A stretch of 64,000 nucleotides of DNA from Bacteroidota bacterium. GTDB lineage: Bacteria > Bacteroidota > Bacteroidia > J057 > JADKCL01. The notes beneath the pieces were generated by a model. The model did no database searches. It saw only the letters and a program-made list of their open reading frames with translations, and had not been told where the DNA came from. The stretch lies in the NCBI GenBank assembly GCA_016718825.1, contig JADKCL010000001.1:186001-250000 (forward strand), read 5' to 3'. Of this stretch, positions 24,395 to 34,654 are shown in pieces; position 1 is the first letter of the stretch; each line of letters begins with the position of its first letter. Made by a program: the position numbers and the translations under genes.

Positions 24395-25824
24395 ATTTTA
24401 CGAAATACAACCGCACCAAGGTCGTCTGCACGATCGGACCGGCTTCCAATACAGAGGATATGCTCAGGAAGATGATTCATGCGGGCATGGATGTCGCTCG
24501 TTTGAACTTTTCACACGGCACCCATGAAGAGCATGCGCAGGTCATTGCGATGATTCGCAAATTAAGCGAGGAACTTGCAGTGCCTGTCACGATTTTGCAA
24601 GACTTGCAAGGTCCCAAAATCAGGGTAGGAAAGCTGGATAAGCCTTATCCCGTCAAGCCGGGTGACCGCGTATTCCTTTCTACGTCCATTGAGGAGCAAG
24701 ACGGAAATGTGTTGCCGATGCAGTATGAGACATTTGCCAAGGACGTGAAAGTGGGTGACCTCATTCTCGCGGACGATGGCAAGGTCGCGCTCACCGTCAT
24801 TTCGACGAATGGCACTGACAAAGTGGAGCTGGAAGTCACGCATGGCGAAGCCATCGGCAGCAAAAAAGGGGTGAATTTGCCTTATACCTCGATTTCGATG
24901 TCAGCACTTTCTGACAAGGATGCCAAGGACCTTGAATTCGGAATCAAGCAAAATGTGGACTGGGTGGCACTTTCCTTTGTGCGTACGGCACAGGAAGTAC
25001 GTGACTTGAAGCGCCGAATCAAGGAGTCTGGCAGCGACATCAAGGTGATGAGCAAAATCGAAAAGCCGGAGGCGCTCAAAAACATCGATGAGATTATTGC
25101 CGAAAGCGATGGCGTCATGGTAGCGCGTGGCGACCTTGGCGTTGAAATTCCGCTGGAGCAGGTTCCAATGTGGCAAAAGCGCATCGTACGCAAATGCAAC
25201 GTCATGGGTAGGCCCGTGATCGTAGCCACGCAGATGATGGAAAGTATGATTGACAACCGTCGCCCAACCCGAGCGGAGGCCAATGACGTTGCCAATGCTG
25301 TCACCGACGGTGCAGATGCGGTCATGCTTTCCGGTGAAACCGCTGCCGGCAAGTACCCCATCGAGACCATCGAAAGCATGGAAAAAATCATCGAGATCGT
25401 CGAAAGCAGCATGGACGAAATCTACTTCCGCAACATGGAAGCCGACACTGCTTCACCGACCTTCATTCATGATTGTACCATTGTACATGGTTGCGGATTG
25501 GCGCAACAAACTGGCGCCACTGCATTGGTCGGCATGACGGCATCCGGCTATACAGCCTATCAGCTTTCCAAATGCCGTCCCAAAAGCAGCATTTACATCT
25601 TCACCCACAACCGCCGGATGATCAATCAACTCAACTTGGTCTGGGGCGTGCGGGTATTTTATTACGACAACGACGAAGGTACCGACAAGACAATTGACGA
25701 TACCACCGATATTCTGAAACTGAAGCGTTTGGTCAAACGCGACGATATCGTGGTGCACTTTGCCTCCATGCCATTGCGCCATAGACTGCGTACCAATGCC
25801 ATCAAAATTGCGGTCGTGGACTAG
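24391..25824 (+). CDS. pyk: pyruvate kinase
   Basis: 477 residues, full length for bacterial type enzymes. It converts phosphoenolpyruvate and ADP to pyruvate and ATP in glycolysis. Visible motifs are TKVVCTIGPAS and ARLNFSHG at the N-terminus, the active-site lysine region KVMSKIEKPEAL, MVARGDLGVEIPLEQVP, and VMLSGETAAGKYP. The C-terminal allosteric domain is present to the end. Translation starts at GTG overlapping the stop of the upstream small gene by 4 nt. A strong terminator follows at 25847. Confidence 0.97.
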   Translation: MNFTKYNRTKVVCTIGPASNTEDMLRKMIHAGMDVARLNFSHGTHEEHAQVIAMIRKLSEELAVPVTILQDLQGPKIRVGKLDKPYPVKPGDRVFLSTSIEEQDGNVLPMQYETFAKDVKVGDLILADDGKVALTVISTNGTDKVELEVTHGEAIGSKKGVNLPYTSISMSALSDKDAKDLEFGIKQNVDWVALSFVRTAQEVRDLKRRIKESGSDIKVMSKIEKPEALKNIDEIIAESDGVMVARGDLGVEIPLEQVPMWQKRIVRKCNVMGRPVIVATQMMESMIDNRRPTRAEANDVANAVTDGADAVMLSGETAAGKYPIETIESMEKIIEIVESSMDEIYFRNMEADTASPTFIHDCTIVHGCGLAQQTGATALVGMTASGYTAYQLSKCRPKSSIYIFTHNRRMINQLNLVWGVRVFYYDNDEGTDKTIDDTTDILKLKRLVKRDDIVVHFASMPLRHRLRTNAIKIAVVD

Positions 25825-25846
25825 TTTGGATGGTTCCGGGCAGATA

Positions 25847-25891
25847 AATGAAGGCGGAATTTCCACGGGAGTTCCGCCTTCATTGTTTTGT
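25847..25891 (+). terminator. intrinsic terminator after pyk
   Basis: Stem AATGAAGGCGGAA (25847-25859) pairs exactly with TTCCGCCTTCATT (25872-25884), followed by GTTTTG. Confidence 0.88.
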
Positions 25892-25913
25892 GATTTCCCG
25901 ATTAGCATCATTA

Positions 25914-25956
25914 CCAAAGAAAACGGGCATCCGAACCGAAGTCCCGATGCCCGTTT
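25914..25956 (-). terminator. intrinsic terminator after the class II aldolase gene
   Basis: Stem AAACGGGCATC (25921-25931) pairs with GATGCCCGTTT (25946-25956). Read on the minus strand, the stem is followed by a T-rich TCTTTGG, and the aldolase gene stops 22 bp before it. Together with the pyk terminator it separates the convergent genes. Confidence 0.8.
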
Positions 25957-25977
25957 GGATGGAATAACTTTTTAGAC

Positions 25978-27039
<1,062 letters not shown>

Positions 27040-27231
27040 TTCTGGAGGTGTTGATTTCTATTGAAAATTCCTTCGAATGAACGAAAGGACAAATGTAGCC
27101 AAGAATTGAAAACGGACAATGTGCATTTCGACTTGTTCCGGGGGATGCACGAATTGATTTTGGTCAGTGCCTTGTGGTTGACTCCGGAGGAAACGATATT
27201 TGGAAGAACTGCCTCCAATGGCACTTTCAAG

Positions 27232-28401
27232 ATGAAGACTCCCCGACATGCTATTTTTATTGCTGGCGCAGGCGGTATCGGCCGTGCAGCAGGATTGTTG
27301 CTGCAGAAACTGGTGAAGCCGTCCGAAGCAGGATTCGAGGCCGAAATCTGGATTGGCGACATTTCTCAGCGCGCAGTGGATGAAGCCTTGCGGTTTATCG
27401 CCGCCGGTTCGCCTGCCAAACGCTTGCACGGGGTTTTGATGCCCAAGGAGGGCGCTGACGACGGATTCATCCAAGCCCTGAAATCCTGCAAAGTGCTGCT
27501 GGATTGTCTTCCCGGCTCCCAAGCGCCGCGTATGGCAAGACTCGCCCGAGAATACGGCCTTCATTATGCCAACCTCACAGAATATGTGCATGAAACAGAC
27601 GAAATCCGAAAAATTGCCGAAGGGGCCGAAACGGGATTCATCCTGCAAACAGGACTGGCGCCAGGGTTTATCGGCGTATTGGCCATGCACCTGATCCACG
27701 AATTCAGGGAAAAATTTGGCGGTGCCAAAGAGCTCGAATATGTTTCCATGAAGGTGGGAGCTTTAACGGGGAGTGCAAATCCGCCGCATTTTTATGGATT
27801 TACCTGGAGCACGATCGGTGTTGCGACCGAGTATGTCAAGGACGCGATCGTGATTCGGGACTTCAAGACGACCAACTTGCCCAGCCTCAGTGAATACGAG
27901 CAGTTGATCATCGACGGGGTGCACTACGAGGCGGATTTAACGTCAGGCGGTGCGGCTGATCTGCCCGAGGCCTTGGCCGGAATCGCAAAAAAGCTGGACT
28001 ATAAAACCATTCGATGGCCGGGTCACTACGAATGGGTGCAGCAGCAATTGACGTTGGTACCGCCGGGCGAGGACCAAGCCAAGGCTTTGGAGGCGAGGAT
28101 GCTGGAACAGATTCCGGTCTGCGAAGACGATGTCGTCGTCATTCAAGCTTACGTGACTGCCCGCGACGGTCACGGGCAATTGCGCCTTCATGGAAAAAAC
28201 TACCGCATCGGCCCCAAAATGATCGGCAATCAAGTCTTGCGCGCAATCCAAACGACCACAGCGGCACCTCTCGTGGAATGCGCCCGCATGTTGCTCACCG
28301 ACAAATACAAAGGCATTGTTTTACAAAGCCAACTTGATACGACTGCCTTCCTCAACGGTCCCTTTGTGAAGGCGATCTACGGGGGAGGAAATGAGAAATG
28401 A
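27232..28401 (+). CDS. saccharopine dehydrogenase-like NAD(P)-binding protein
   Basis: 389 residues from ATG 27232, chosen because IFIAGAGGIGRAAG, the nucleotide-binding glycine motif, follows directly; the frame is open upstream, but that part lacks family similarity. Further features are LPGSQAPRMARLAREYGLHYANLTEY and TGLAPGFIGVLAMHLI, typical of the saccharopine dehydrogenase / carboxynorspermidine reductase superfamily. The reaction is likely an NAD(P)H-dependent amine or amino-acid reduction, with substrate unknown. The last codons lie inside a GAGAAAT tandem repeat, so the true C-terminus may have been changed by repeat slippage. Confidence 0.85.
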   Translation: MKTPRHAIFIAGAGGIGRAAGLLLQKLVKPSEAGFEAEIWIGDISQRAVDEALRFIAAGSPAKRLHGVLMPKEGADDGFIQALKSCKVLLDCLPGSQAPRMARLAREYGLHYANLTEYVHETDEIRKIAEGAETGFILQTGLAPGFIGVLAMHLIHEFREKFGGAKELEYVSMKVGALTGSANPPHFYGFTWSTIGVATEYVKDAIVIRDFKTTNLPSLSEYEQLIIDGVHYEADLTSGGAADLPEALAGIAKKLDYKTIRWPGHYEWVQQQLTLVPPGEDQAKALEARMLEQIPVCEDDVVVIQAYVTARDGHGQLRLHGKNYRIGPKMIGNQVLRAIQTTTAAPLVECARMLLTDKYKGIVLQSQLDTTAFLNGPFVKAIYGGGNEK

Positions 28402-28696
28402 GAAATGAGAAATGAAAAATTGCGGGGAATTCGCATCAGCAAATGAGAAACGAAGTTCAGCGAAGCTAAATGAAGAATCGCAGATCGGCGCAGCCAATTG
28501 CGGAGCAATCAGCGACGCTGATTAGAGATTGGAACAGCGAAGACCTTTGAAAAGCACAATTCTGAACGGGCCCTACAGCAAATGAGAAGTTACGTGGGCT
28601 GAGACGTCAATGACTTTCACCAGCCTGAGAAATGAAAGCACAGGGTCGATAATACCTTACCGAATCATTTCTCATTTCTCATTGCTAATTTCTCAT
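28390..28696. repeat. noncoding stretch bounded by GAGAAAT repeats in inverted orientation
   Basis: At 28390-28415, 7-bp ATGAGAA units repeat in tandem about four times and contain the stop codon of the preceding gene. At 28665-28683 the exact complement of part of this array appears (TCATTTCTCATTTCTCATT), with further CTCATT units to 28697. The 250 bp between show no ORF or recognisable RNA. The arms could fold into a long hairpin and may be remnants of a mobile or slippage-generated element. Confidence 0.75.
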
Positions 28697-29101
28697 TCAA
28701 TTCAGGCATTTGAACGACTTCACCTTCAGATAGGTAATCGTTCCAGGGCTGCAAACGTCCTGATTACTCGGGGCGATGGTGTGTGAAACCATTTTGCCGG
28801 TCACTTGGAGGCGGTTGCATTCCATTTTTTCATTGGCGCGTTGATAGTCTTCCAATTCGCCTTTTTCAAAACAGACTTTGATTTCCTTGCCAGCGGATGT
28901 TGTCAAAACGCCACCATCAAAGCAATGGCAACTCAACGTCTGCATGACACCGCGGTAACTGCGGAATTCGCCCTTGAAGGTCACGGATTTTGTGGCAGCG
29001 GCAGCAGGTGCAGCAGGCGCAGTTACGGATTTCGTGTTTTGGCTCCATGCCATCAAGCAGGTGACCATCAGAAGGAAAGAAAGGAGGGAAGCTTTTTTCA
29101 T
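28697..29101 (-). CDS. small secreted Cys-containing protein, unknown
   Basis: 134 residues with a clear signal peptide (KKASLLSFLLMVTCLMAWSQ), an Ala/Pro/Thr linker, and a compact domain with six Cys outside the signal: LSCHCFDGG, KVCFEKG, MECNRLQVTG, DVCSP and a final KCLN. The pattern C-x-C plus spaced Cys suggests disulfides or metal binding in the periplasm. The VTGKMVSHTI strand recalls small OB-like domains, but I do not recognise the family. It is divergent from the sigma-factor gene. Confidence 0.75.
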   Translation of the reverse strand: MKKASLLSFLLMVTCLMAWSQNTKSVTAPAAPAAAATKSVTFKGEFRSYRGVMQTLSCHCFDGGVLTTSAGKEIKVCFEKGELEDYQRANEKMECNRLQVTGKMVSHTIAPSNQDVCSPGTITYLKVKSFKCLN

Positions 29102-29310
29102 TGCAATCGCAGTTTTGGGGTGAAATCTTGAAGATGCAAAAATGGTACCAATTCGGCAAAAGACAATCTAGCACCCCTTCGAATTCCAGCGCAGCCTTTG
29201 CCGCGTGCGCCATTCGAAAGAAAATTCAGTATTTTTCATTCGGCTCAGGCAACCCCGACGCTGCTGCTTGCATTAAGACAGATGTAGCCCAGTGAAAACA
29301 CAAAAAGATT

Positions 29311-29889
29311 TTGAAAGACGATGAATTGATCAAGCGCTGCCGAAAAGGTGACCGACAGGCCCAGAAGGCCTTGTACGAGCACTTTCAGGCGCAAATGTTC
29401 CGCTTGTGCTACCGCTACGTGCGGGAGCAGCAGGAGGCCGAAGACATCCTTTGCAAGGGATTTCACAAGGTCTTTCTGGCCATCAACACATTCGAAGACC
29501 GCGGGGAAAACAGTCTGCAGAAATGGATTACCCGCATCATGGTCAACGAAGCTTTGATGTTCTTGCGCAAACACAAACTCGAACTCGTCAGCGACGATGC
29601 TGCACAGTCCATCCCGGCCGGGACCCGTACCGATAGCGCAATCGAAGCGGAGGATTTGTACAACTTGGTCAGGGCATTGCCGCTCGGCTACCGCACCGTT
29701 TTCAATCTTTTTGCCATCGAAGGCTACAGCCATCTGGAGATCGCCGCACAATTGGGCATCACCGAAGGCACCAGTAAATCTCAGCTGAGCAAGGCACGCG
29801 CCATGCTGCAGGAAATGATTCACTCCAACGAAAAACACAATGCAAAAGAATATAGACCAGCAGTTTCAGGAAGCCCTCGGAAAGCTTGA
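29311..29889 (+). CDS. ECF-type RNA polymerase sigma factor
   Basis: 192 residues from a TTG start. Region 2 is clear (LIKRCRKGDRQAQKALYEHF, RYVREQQEAEDILCKGFHKVF), as is region 4 (LPLGYRTVFNLFAIEGYSHLEIAAQLGITEGTSKSQLSKAR). It should redirect RNA polymerase to a regulon not visible here. The last 50 bp overlap the next gene, a membrane VWA protein whose short N-terminus would sit in the cytoplasm, which suggests a sigma/anti-sigma-like pair. ATT 29308 is the only other nearby in-frame start. Confidence 0.93.
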   Translation: MKDDELIKRCRKGDRQAQKALYEHFQAQMFRLCYRYVREQQEAEDILCKGFHKVFLAINTFEDRGENSLQKWITRIMVNEALMFLRKHKLELVSDDAAQSIPAGTRTDSAIEAEDLYNLVRALPLGYRTVFNLFAIEGYSHLEIAAQLGITEGTSKSQLSKARAMLQEMIHSNEKHNAKEYRPAVSGSPRKA

Positions 29890-32116
29890 GGGTGATCCAC
29901 AGGGTGTTGTACGCAACCCGGAGGCCAATTGGACCACAATCGAAGGAATGCTTGACGGCGAAAAGCGCAAGCGCAGAGGGGCTTGGATTTGGATGGCCAC
30001 CGCCGCGAGCGTTGCCCTCATGATCACCTTGGGCTACTTTTTGATGCCGGAGCGTGCGCCACAGCAGGGTACGTCCCTATCATCAAATAGAATCCCGGAA
30101 GACAGCGGCAATTCGGCCGAGGCCACAGTCGTTGAAAAATCCAATGCGGATTCTACGATTCAATTCGCTCAAAATGAACAACAATCCAGAACCGAGGCAG
30201 ACCAAAGGATGCCCAACAATCAGCTTGCCTTTGGGAAAAGCGCCCAAGACAAGCGGAAAGTGGTGCGTGGCGGCGATTGGAAAACCACGAATAGCCTTTT
30301 GAAAACCCAAAACCAGTCTTTTTCATTGAATCATGGAAACCGCATCGGCTCGGGATCCAATGATGGGGTTACCCAACCATTGGCCCCATTGGTCTCGCAG
30401 CTGGATATGTCCACCAACCTAACCTTCTATTCTAGTCCATCATTCACCCAAGTTGCACCGAATTTTGCCCCAGCATTTCATTGGGACTTGGGGAGCTTAG
30501 TCGTCGTCAATGGGACTGCTACAGCCCCCATGACGGGCACCTATACCGTCACAACGACAGATGCAGCGTCCGTGGATGCAACTGGCAGCCGTTTTGTGGG
30601 TGCTAAATCCGAGAAAATTGGGCCCCGTGACGGGAAAATGGGTCGCTTGGCGTTGGCTGACTCAATTTCTGTGGTCTATCAGGATGAGTATGACTCCGAA
30701 TCCTATGCCGAAACCGTTGAAAACCCCTATTTCAACACCGTGCAGGAGCCATTGAGCACATTCAGCATCGATGTGGATCGCGCATCTTACACCAACCACC
30801 GCCGCTTTGTCGAGTCCGGTGAATTACCTCCAAAATTTTCGGTCCGTGCCGAGGAGTTCATCAATTACTTCGATTACACTTACGCCCAACCGCATGGCCG
30901 TGACCCGTTCTCCATTCTTCCCGAAGTCACCACTTGCCCTTGGAATCCCAAGAACAAGTTGGTAAGGATCGCGCTCAAAGGCCGTGAAGTCGCCGCGGAA
31001 AATGTCCCTCCCTCCAACATTGTCTTTTTGCTGGATGTATCCGGATCGATGGCAGATGCTGACAAGCTCCCTTTGCTCAAGCAGGCGATGGGCATGCTCA
31101 CGGAGAAGCTTCGCGAACAAGACAAAGTCTCGATCGTCGTCTATGCCGGTGCCGCGGGATTGGTTTTGCCTCCGACAAGCGGTAGCAACAAACAATCCAT
31201 CATGGGAGCACTCGATCGCTTGGAAGCGGGCGGATCAACGGCTGGGGGTGAAGGGATCGAACTTGCTTATGCTACCGCCAAACAGAATTTCATCAAGGGC
31301 GGCAACAACCGCGTGATCCTCGCCACCGATGGTGACTTCAACGTAGGCACATCCGATGAGACAGGCTTGGAAAAATTGATCGTTGAAAAGCGCGAAGAAG
31401 GCGTGTTCCTATCCGTGCTGGGCTTTGGTGAAGGCAATCTCCAAGACAGCAAAATGGAACTCCTTGCCGACAAGGGCAATGGCAATTACAACTACATCGA
31501 CAGTGACCGCGAGGCCCACAAAGTTCTCGTCCGCGAATTTGGCGGCACCCTCTACACGATCGCCAAGGATGTCAAAATCCAAGTCGAATTCAATCCGGCG
31601 AAGGTGCAGTCTTATCGTTTGGTCGGCTATGAAAACCGCAAACTCCGCAACGAAGACTTCGCCAATGACAAGATCGACGCCGGCGAATTGGGCGCAGGCC
31701 ATACCGTTACCGCGCTTTACGAAGTGGTTCCCGCCGAGTCAGGCTGGTCTTCACAAAGTCAGGATTTGAAGTACCAAACCAAGGTCCTCAGCAGTGCTGC
31801 TGCTGGCAAGGAATTGCTCACGGTGAAACTGCGCTACAAGGATCCGGATGGTTCCGTAAGCAAGCTGCTCACCGAAACCTTGATCGATGACGGCCGGAAC
31901 ATTGCACAAACGACCAATGACTTCCGCTGGGCGGTGGCAGTTGCAGAGTATGCGCTGATCCTGCGAGAGTCTGAATACAAAGGAATGGCCAGTTTTGAGC
32001 AGGTGCTTTCGCTCGCAAAAAGCGCGATGGCCCAAGACAAAGAAGGCATCCGCAAGGAATTTGTCGAATTGGTGACGCGCGCCGCTCAAATTACGCAGGT
32101 GGCAAAAGGGAATTGA
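29840..32116 (+). CDS. membrane-anchored VWA-domain protein (YfbK-like, DUF3520)
   Basis: 758 residues. A cytoplasmic N-terminus of about 45 residues precedes one membrane segment (GAWIWMATAASVALMITLGYF), then a low-complexity linker of about 230 residues, the YfbK-type N-terminal segment (NPYFNTVQEPLSTFSIDVDRASYTN split by a short stretch), a von Willebrand factor A domain with the MIDAS DVSGSM and ATDGDFN, and a C-terminal DUF3520-like region (VEFNPAKVQSYRLVGYENR). It begins 50 bp inside the ECF sigma gene. The topology suits an anti-sigma or signal-sensing partner, but no named anti-sigma domain is visible, so that role is inferred. Confidence 0.9.
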   Translation: MQKNIDQQFQEALGKLEGDPQGVVRNPEANWTTIEGMLDGEKRKRRGAWIWMATAASVALMITLGYFLMPERAPQQGTSLSSNRIPEDSGNSAEATVVEKSNADSTIQFAQNEQQSRTEADQRMPNNQLAFGKSAQDKRKVVRGGDWKTTNSLLKTQNQSFSLNHGNRIGSGSNDGVTQPLAPLVSQLDMSTNLTFYSSPSFTQVAPNFAPAFHWDLGSLVVVNGTATAPMTGTYTVTTTDAASVDATGSRFVGAKSEKIGPRDGKMGRLALADSISVVYQDEYDSESYAETVENPYFNTVQEPLSTFSIDVDRASYTNHRRFVESGELPPKFSVRAEEFINYFDYTYAQPHGRDPFSILPEVTTCPWNPKNKLVRIALKGREVAAENVPPSNIVFLLDVSGSMADADKLPLLKQAMGMLTEKLREQDKVSIVVYAGAAGLVLPPTSGSNKQSIMGALDRLEAGGSTAGGEGIELAYATAKQNFIKGGNNRVILATDGDFNVGTSDETGLEKLIVEKREEGVFLSVLGFGEGNLQDSKMELLADKGNGNYNYIDSDREAHKVLVREFGGTLYTIAKDVKIQVEFNPAKVQSYRLVGYENRKLRNEDFANDKIDAGELGAGHTVTALYEVVPAESGWSSQSQDLKYQTKVLSSAAAGKELLTVKLRYKDPDGSVSKLLTETLIDDGRNIAQTTNDFRWAVAVAEYALILRESEYKGMASFEQVLSLAKSAMAQDKEGIRKEFVELVTRAAQITQVAKGN

Positions 32117-32174
32117 AACTTTTCTGATTGATTAAACGCGATCTGCCTTGGGTTTCCTTGGCAGATTTCGTTTG

Positions 32175-32594
32175 TCAGGCCGTTTCTAAAGCACTTTTGA
32201 TCCGGGTGAAATTGTCTTTCCACCAGGCGAGGATTTCAAGGTCTGCTTCAGCCCATTGGAGAGAATCCATTTCGTGGGGAGCGCACCACCTTGCTTGCGC
32301 ATGCTCCCGGAGCTGCAATTCCCCGTCAGCGACGGTGCATACAAACGGAATCAATTCCAGCAGTTGACCTTCTTTGTAGGGATGCAAGGCAGATGGTCCG
32401 CGCTCTAAGATTCGGATGTCGAGGTTAAGTTCCTCTTTGATTTCTCGCTGAATGCATGCTTCTGCTGATTCATCTGCTTCGATTTTTCCTCCTGGGAACT
32501 CCCATTGAAGGGGCAACGACATCGAGGCCCCCCGCTGTGCACAAAGCACAGTGCTGCCGTTGATGATGATGGCACAGGTTACTTTCAGGACCAT
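32175..32594 (-). CDS. mutT: MutT-like NUDIX hydrolase
   Basis: 139 residues. The Nudix box is complete: G-K-I-E-x5-E-A-C-I-x-R-E-I-K-E-E-L, preceded by LPLQWEFPGG. The N-terminal VTCAIIINGSTVLCAQRG and the C-terminal RWCAPHEMDSLQWAEADLEIL match the 8-oxo-dGTP diphosphatase (MutT/NudG-like) group, which cleans oxidised nucleotides or hydrolyses CTP derivatives. The precise substrate is uncertain. It is convergent with the VWA gene. Confidence 0.9.
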   Translation of the reverse strand: MVLKVTCAIIINGSTVLCAQRGASMSLPLQWEFPGGKIEADESAEACIQREIKEELNLDIRILERGPSALHPYKEGQLLELIPFVCTVADGELQLREHAQARWCAPHEMDSLQWAEADLEILAWWKDNFTRIKSALETA

Positions 32595-32641
32595 GGGATA
32601 AATCTATTAAGGAATTTGGGGAAGGATGGTGTTGCGCAATA

Positions 32642-32678
32642 AAAAATGGCCGATCCTGTTTTGGAATCGGCCATTTTT
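32642..32678. terminator. intrinsic terminator, usable in both directions
   Basis: Stem AAAAATGGCCGAT pairs exactly with ATCGGCCATTTTT around CCTGTTTTGGA. The A-run and T-run on its flanks give a T-tract on either strand. It lies between the stop of the minus-strand cargo gene (32702) and the mutT start (32594), so its clear role is ending the cargo transcript. Confidence 0.88.
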
Positions 32679-32701
32679 GAAATTGTAGACTACCGGGAAG
32701 A

Positions 32702-34654
32702 TTAGTCCTGTTTTACCACACGCAAGACTTCTTGTCCAGCGTTGGTAGACAGTTTGACGACATAAATGCCGTTTACCAAGTTGCTGAAGTCCAATTGTGT
32801 CGTTGCAGCATTGGCTTCGGTCTTTGTAAGGAGGCGCTTGCCAGCCAAATCAAAGACTTCCACTTGAACGACATCCAATGTGGTGCCAAAAGCAACTTCG
32901 ATACGTCCCGTCGTCGGGTTTGGATACACTACAAACTGCCCGGAAAGGCCTTCTGCAATTCCAACTACGACCGAGCAGGACGAAGTATCCGAGCAATTGC
33001 CAACCGTGACAATCACCGCGTAATTACCGTCGATGGCAGGAGCGAAGCTCTGATTGGTTGCACCAGAAATTACTGTCACACCGCTATCGCAGTTCAGCCA
33101 CTGGTAGGTCGCATTGGATGCCGCGGCTGTGATCGTGCCACCGCTGATGGAGGTTGTGACATCAATAGGAGCCGCAACTGTGAGGATGGTAGTAACCACT
33201 GAGTCACATCCGCCGCCATTTGCCAGAGTGTCAACATAAGTGCCCGCGACGCTGTAGGTACTTGTGCCCACGGAGACGGAGCTGCCATCGCAGATGTTCA
33301 GGGACTGCGAGCTCGAGTCATCGGCAAGAACGGTCACTACAAATGAGCAGTAGGCTGCATTTCCGCTGGAATCTTCTGCCTCATAGACGACAGTCGTCGA
33401 TCCAACCGGAAAAACAGCACCGCTGACCAATCCGCTATCCAAGGTTGTAATGACGCCTGGGCATTCGTCCAAGGAAACGGGAGCTGCGTACGTCACAACC
33501 GCACCGCAAGTCCCTGCGTCGTTGCTTGCCAAGATGGAGCCTGTGCATGAAATCGTAGGTGCAGTAGTGTCCTGTACGGTAACAGTAAAGGAGCAAGAGT
33601 CGGATGCGCCTGCACTGTCCGTTGCCATGTAAACGATCGGGGTGATACCAACAGGGAATGTGGAACCACTTGCAGCTCCTTGAATCATAGAAACATAGGT
33701 TGGTGCAACCACGCTATAGGTGATGATCACGCGGCCATTGCCAGTTTGGAATCCTGCGGTATTGACTTGATTGGTACCGATGTTGTACGAGCCTCCACCG
33801 CCTCCGCCCGTAAAGGGCTGTGAACCGCTTGTCGCTCCACCGGAGTATCCGCCGCCGCCGCCGCCGTTGCCGCCTGTGAACCAGCCTGCTCCTCCACCGC
33901 CATAGCCGCCGGAGTCGTTGTTGTTACCTGTGCCGCCTACACCACCATTGAGGTAGGACTTGCCATTGTTGTTGGCGAGACCTGTGCCAGCGATTCCGTT
34001 TGTCAGGAAGCCGCCACCACCGCCACCTGAGCCACTGCTCGCTTCGCCGCCGTTTCCGTTGGTTCCACCTGGTTCCTGGCCGTTTCCACTTGCATTTCCG
34101 GTAGTCGTAATTGACGCATCGCTTCCGTTGCCAAGAACTCTACACTGACCGATATCGTTGGTCGCTCCGCCGCCGCCGCCGGCGGCGACCAACAGTACGT
34201 TTCCAGTGCGAACAACAAAGGTTCCACCTCCACCACCGGCGTCAGAGCCGTTGGTAAGACCCGCTTGCCCGACCATGATGGAGAGCACTTCGCCTGGCGT
34301 CACTGCAAAATCGCCTTGCATTCTAGCTCCCAAGCCACCCGTAGCGGGGCAGGAGACGGTTACAGATCCGCCTTGTGCACCTGATGCGTCAATGTTGATC
34401 GAGGTCACTCCGGTTGGTACTGTAAATGTTTGCAAAGCTGGAGCAGTGTAGTTGAATGTAACCGTGCCAGCAATTGTACAGCTGTTGGTAGCTGTGGGTG
34501 ATGCATAAGATGCAATCGCGCCGCAGGTGCCAGAATCTGCAACAGTTACGATGTTGGGGGGGCAAGTTACGCCCACCACACATTGGGCAAATGCATTGCC
34601 TGAAATCAGCAATAAGCAAAGTGCAATGAAAAGTTTGGGTTGATTTACAATCAT
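32702..34654 (-). CDS. secreted Gly-rich/HYR-domain protein with T9SS type A sorting tail
   Basis: 650 residues. After the signal peptide (KLFIALCLLLISGNAFAQ) comes a partial HYR-like segment (CPPNIVTVADSGTCGAIASY), then a glycine-rich domain of about 230 residues with GGGGGTFVV, VLLVAAGGGGGATND and GGGGAGWFTGGNGGGG, like the ALK-type Gly_rich domain. Two HYR repeats follow (PVGITPIVYMATDSAGASDSC, PVGSTTVVYEAEDSSGNAAYC), an adhesin-like segment, and the type A sorting domain (FVVYPNPTTGRIEV, VQVEVFDLAGKRL, NGIYVVKL). It is probably secreted through T9SS and attached to the surface. Confidence 0.88.
   Translation of the reverse strand: MIVNQPKLFIALCLLLISGNAFAQCVVGVTCPPNIVTVADSGTCGAIASYASPTATNSCTIAGTVTFNYTAPALQTFTVPTGVTSINIDASGAQGGSVTVSCPATGGLGARMQGDFAVTPGEVLSIMVGQAGLTNGSDAGGGGGTFVVRTGNVLLVAAGGGGGATNDIGQCRVLGNGSDASITTTGNASGNGQEPGGTNGNGGEASSGSGGGGGGFLTNGIAGTGLANNNGKSYLNGGVGGTGNNNDSGGYGGGGAGWFTGGNGGGGGGYSGGATSGSQPFTGGGGGGSYNIGTNQVNTAGFQTGNGRVIITYSVVAPTYVSMIQGAASGSTFPVGITPIVYMATDSAGASDSCSFTVTVQDTTAPTISCTGSILASNDAGTCGAVVTYAAPVSLDECPGVITTLDSGLVSGAVFPVGSTTVVYEAEDSSGNAAYCSFVVTVLADDSSSQSLNICDGSSVSVGTSTYSVAGTYVDTLANGGGCDSVVTTILTVAAPIDVTTSISGGTITAAASNATYQWLNCDSGVTVISGATNQSFAPAIDGNYAVIVTVGNCSDTSSCSVVVGIAEGLSGQFVVYPNPTTGRIEVAFGTTLDVVQVEVFDLAGKRLLTKTEANAATTQLDFSNLVNGIYVVKLSTNAGQEVLRVVKQD

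Noticed and set aside
33780..34260. Gly-codon-rich stretch as a noncoding GC repeat
   Set aside because: It stays in frame in a long ORF and matches the known Gly-rich extracellular domain type.
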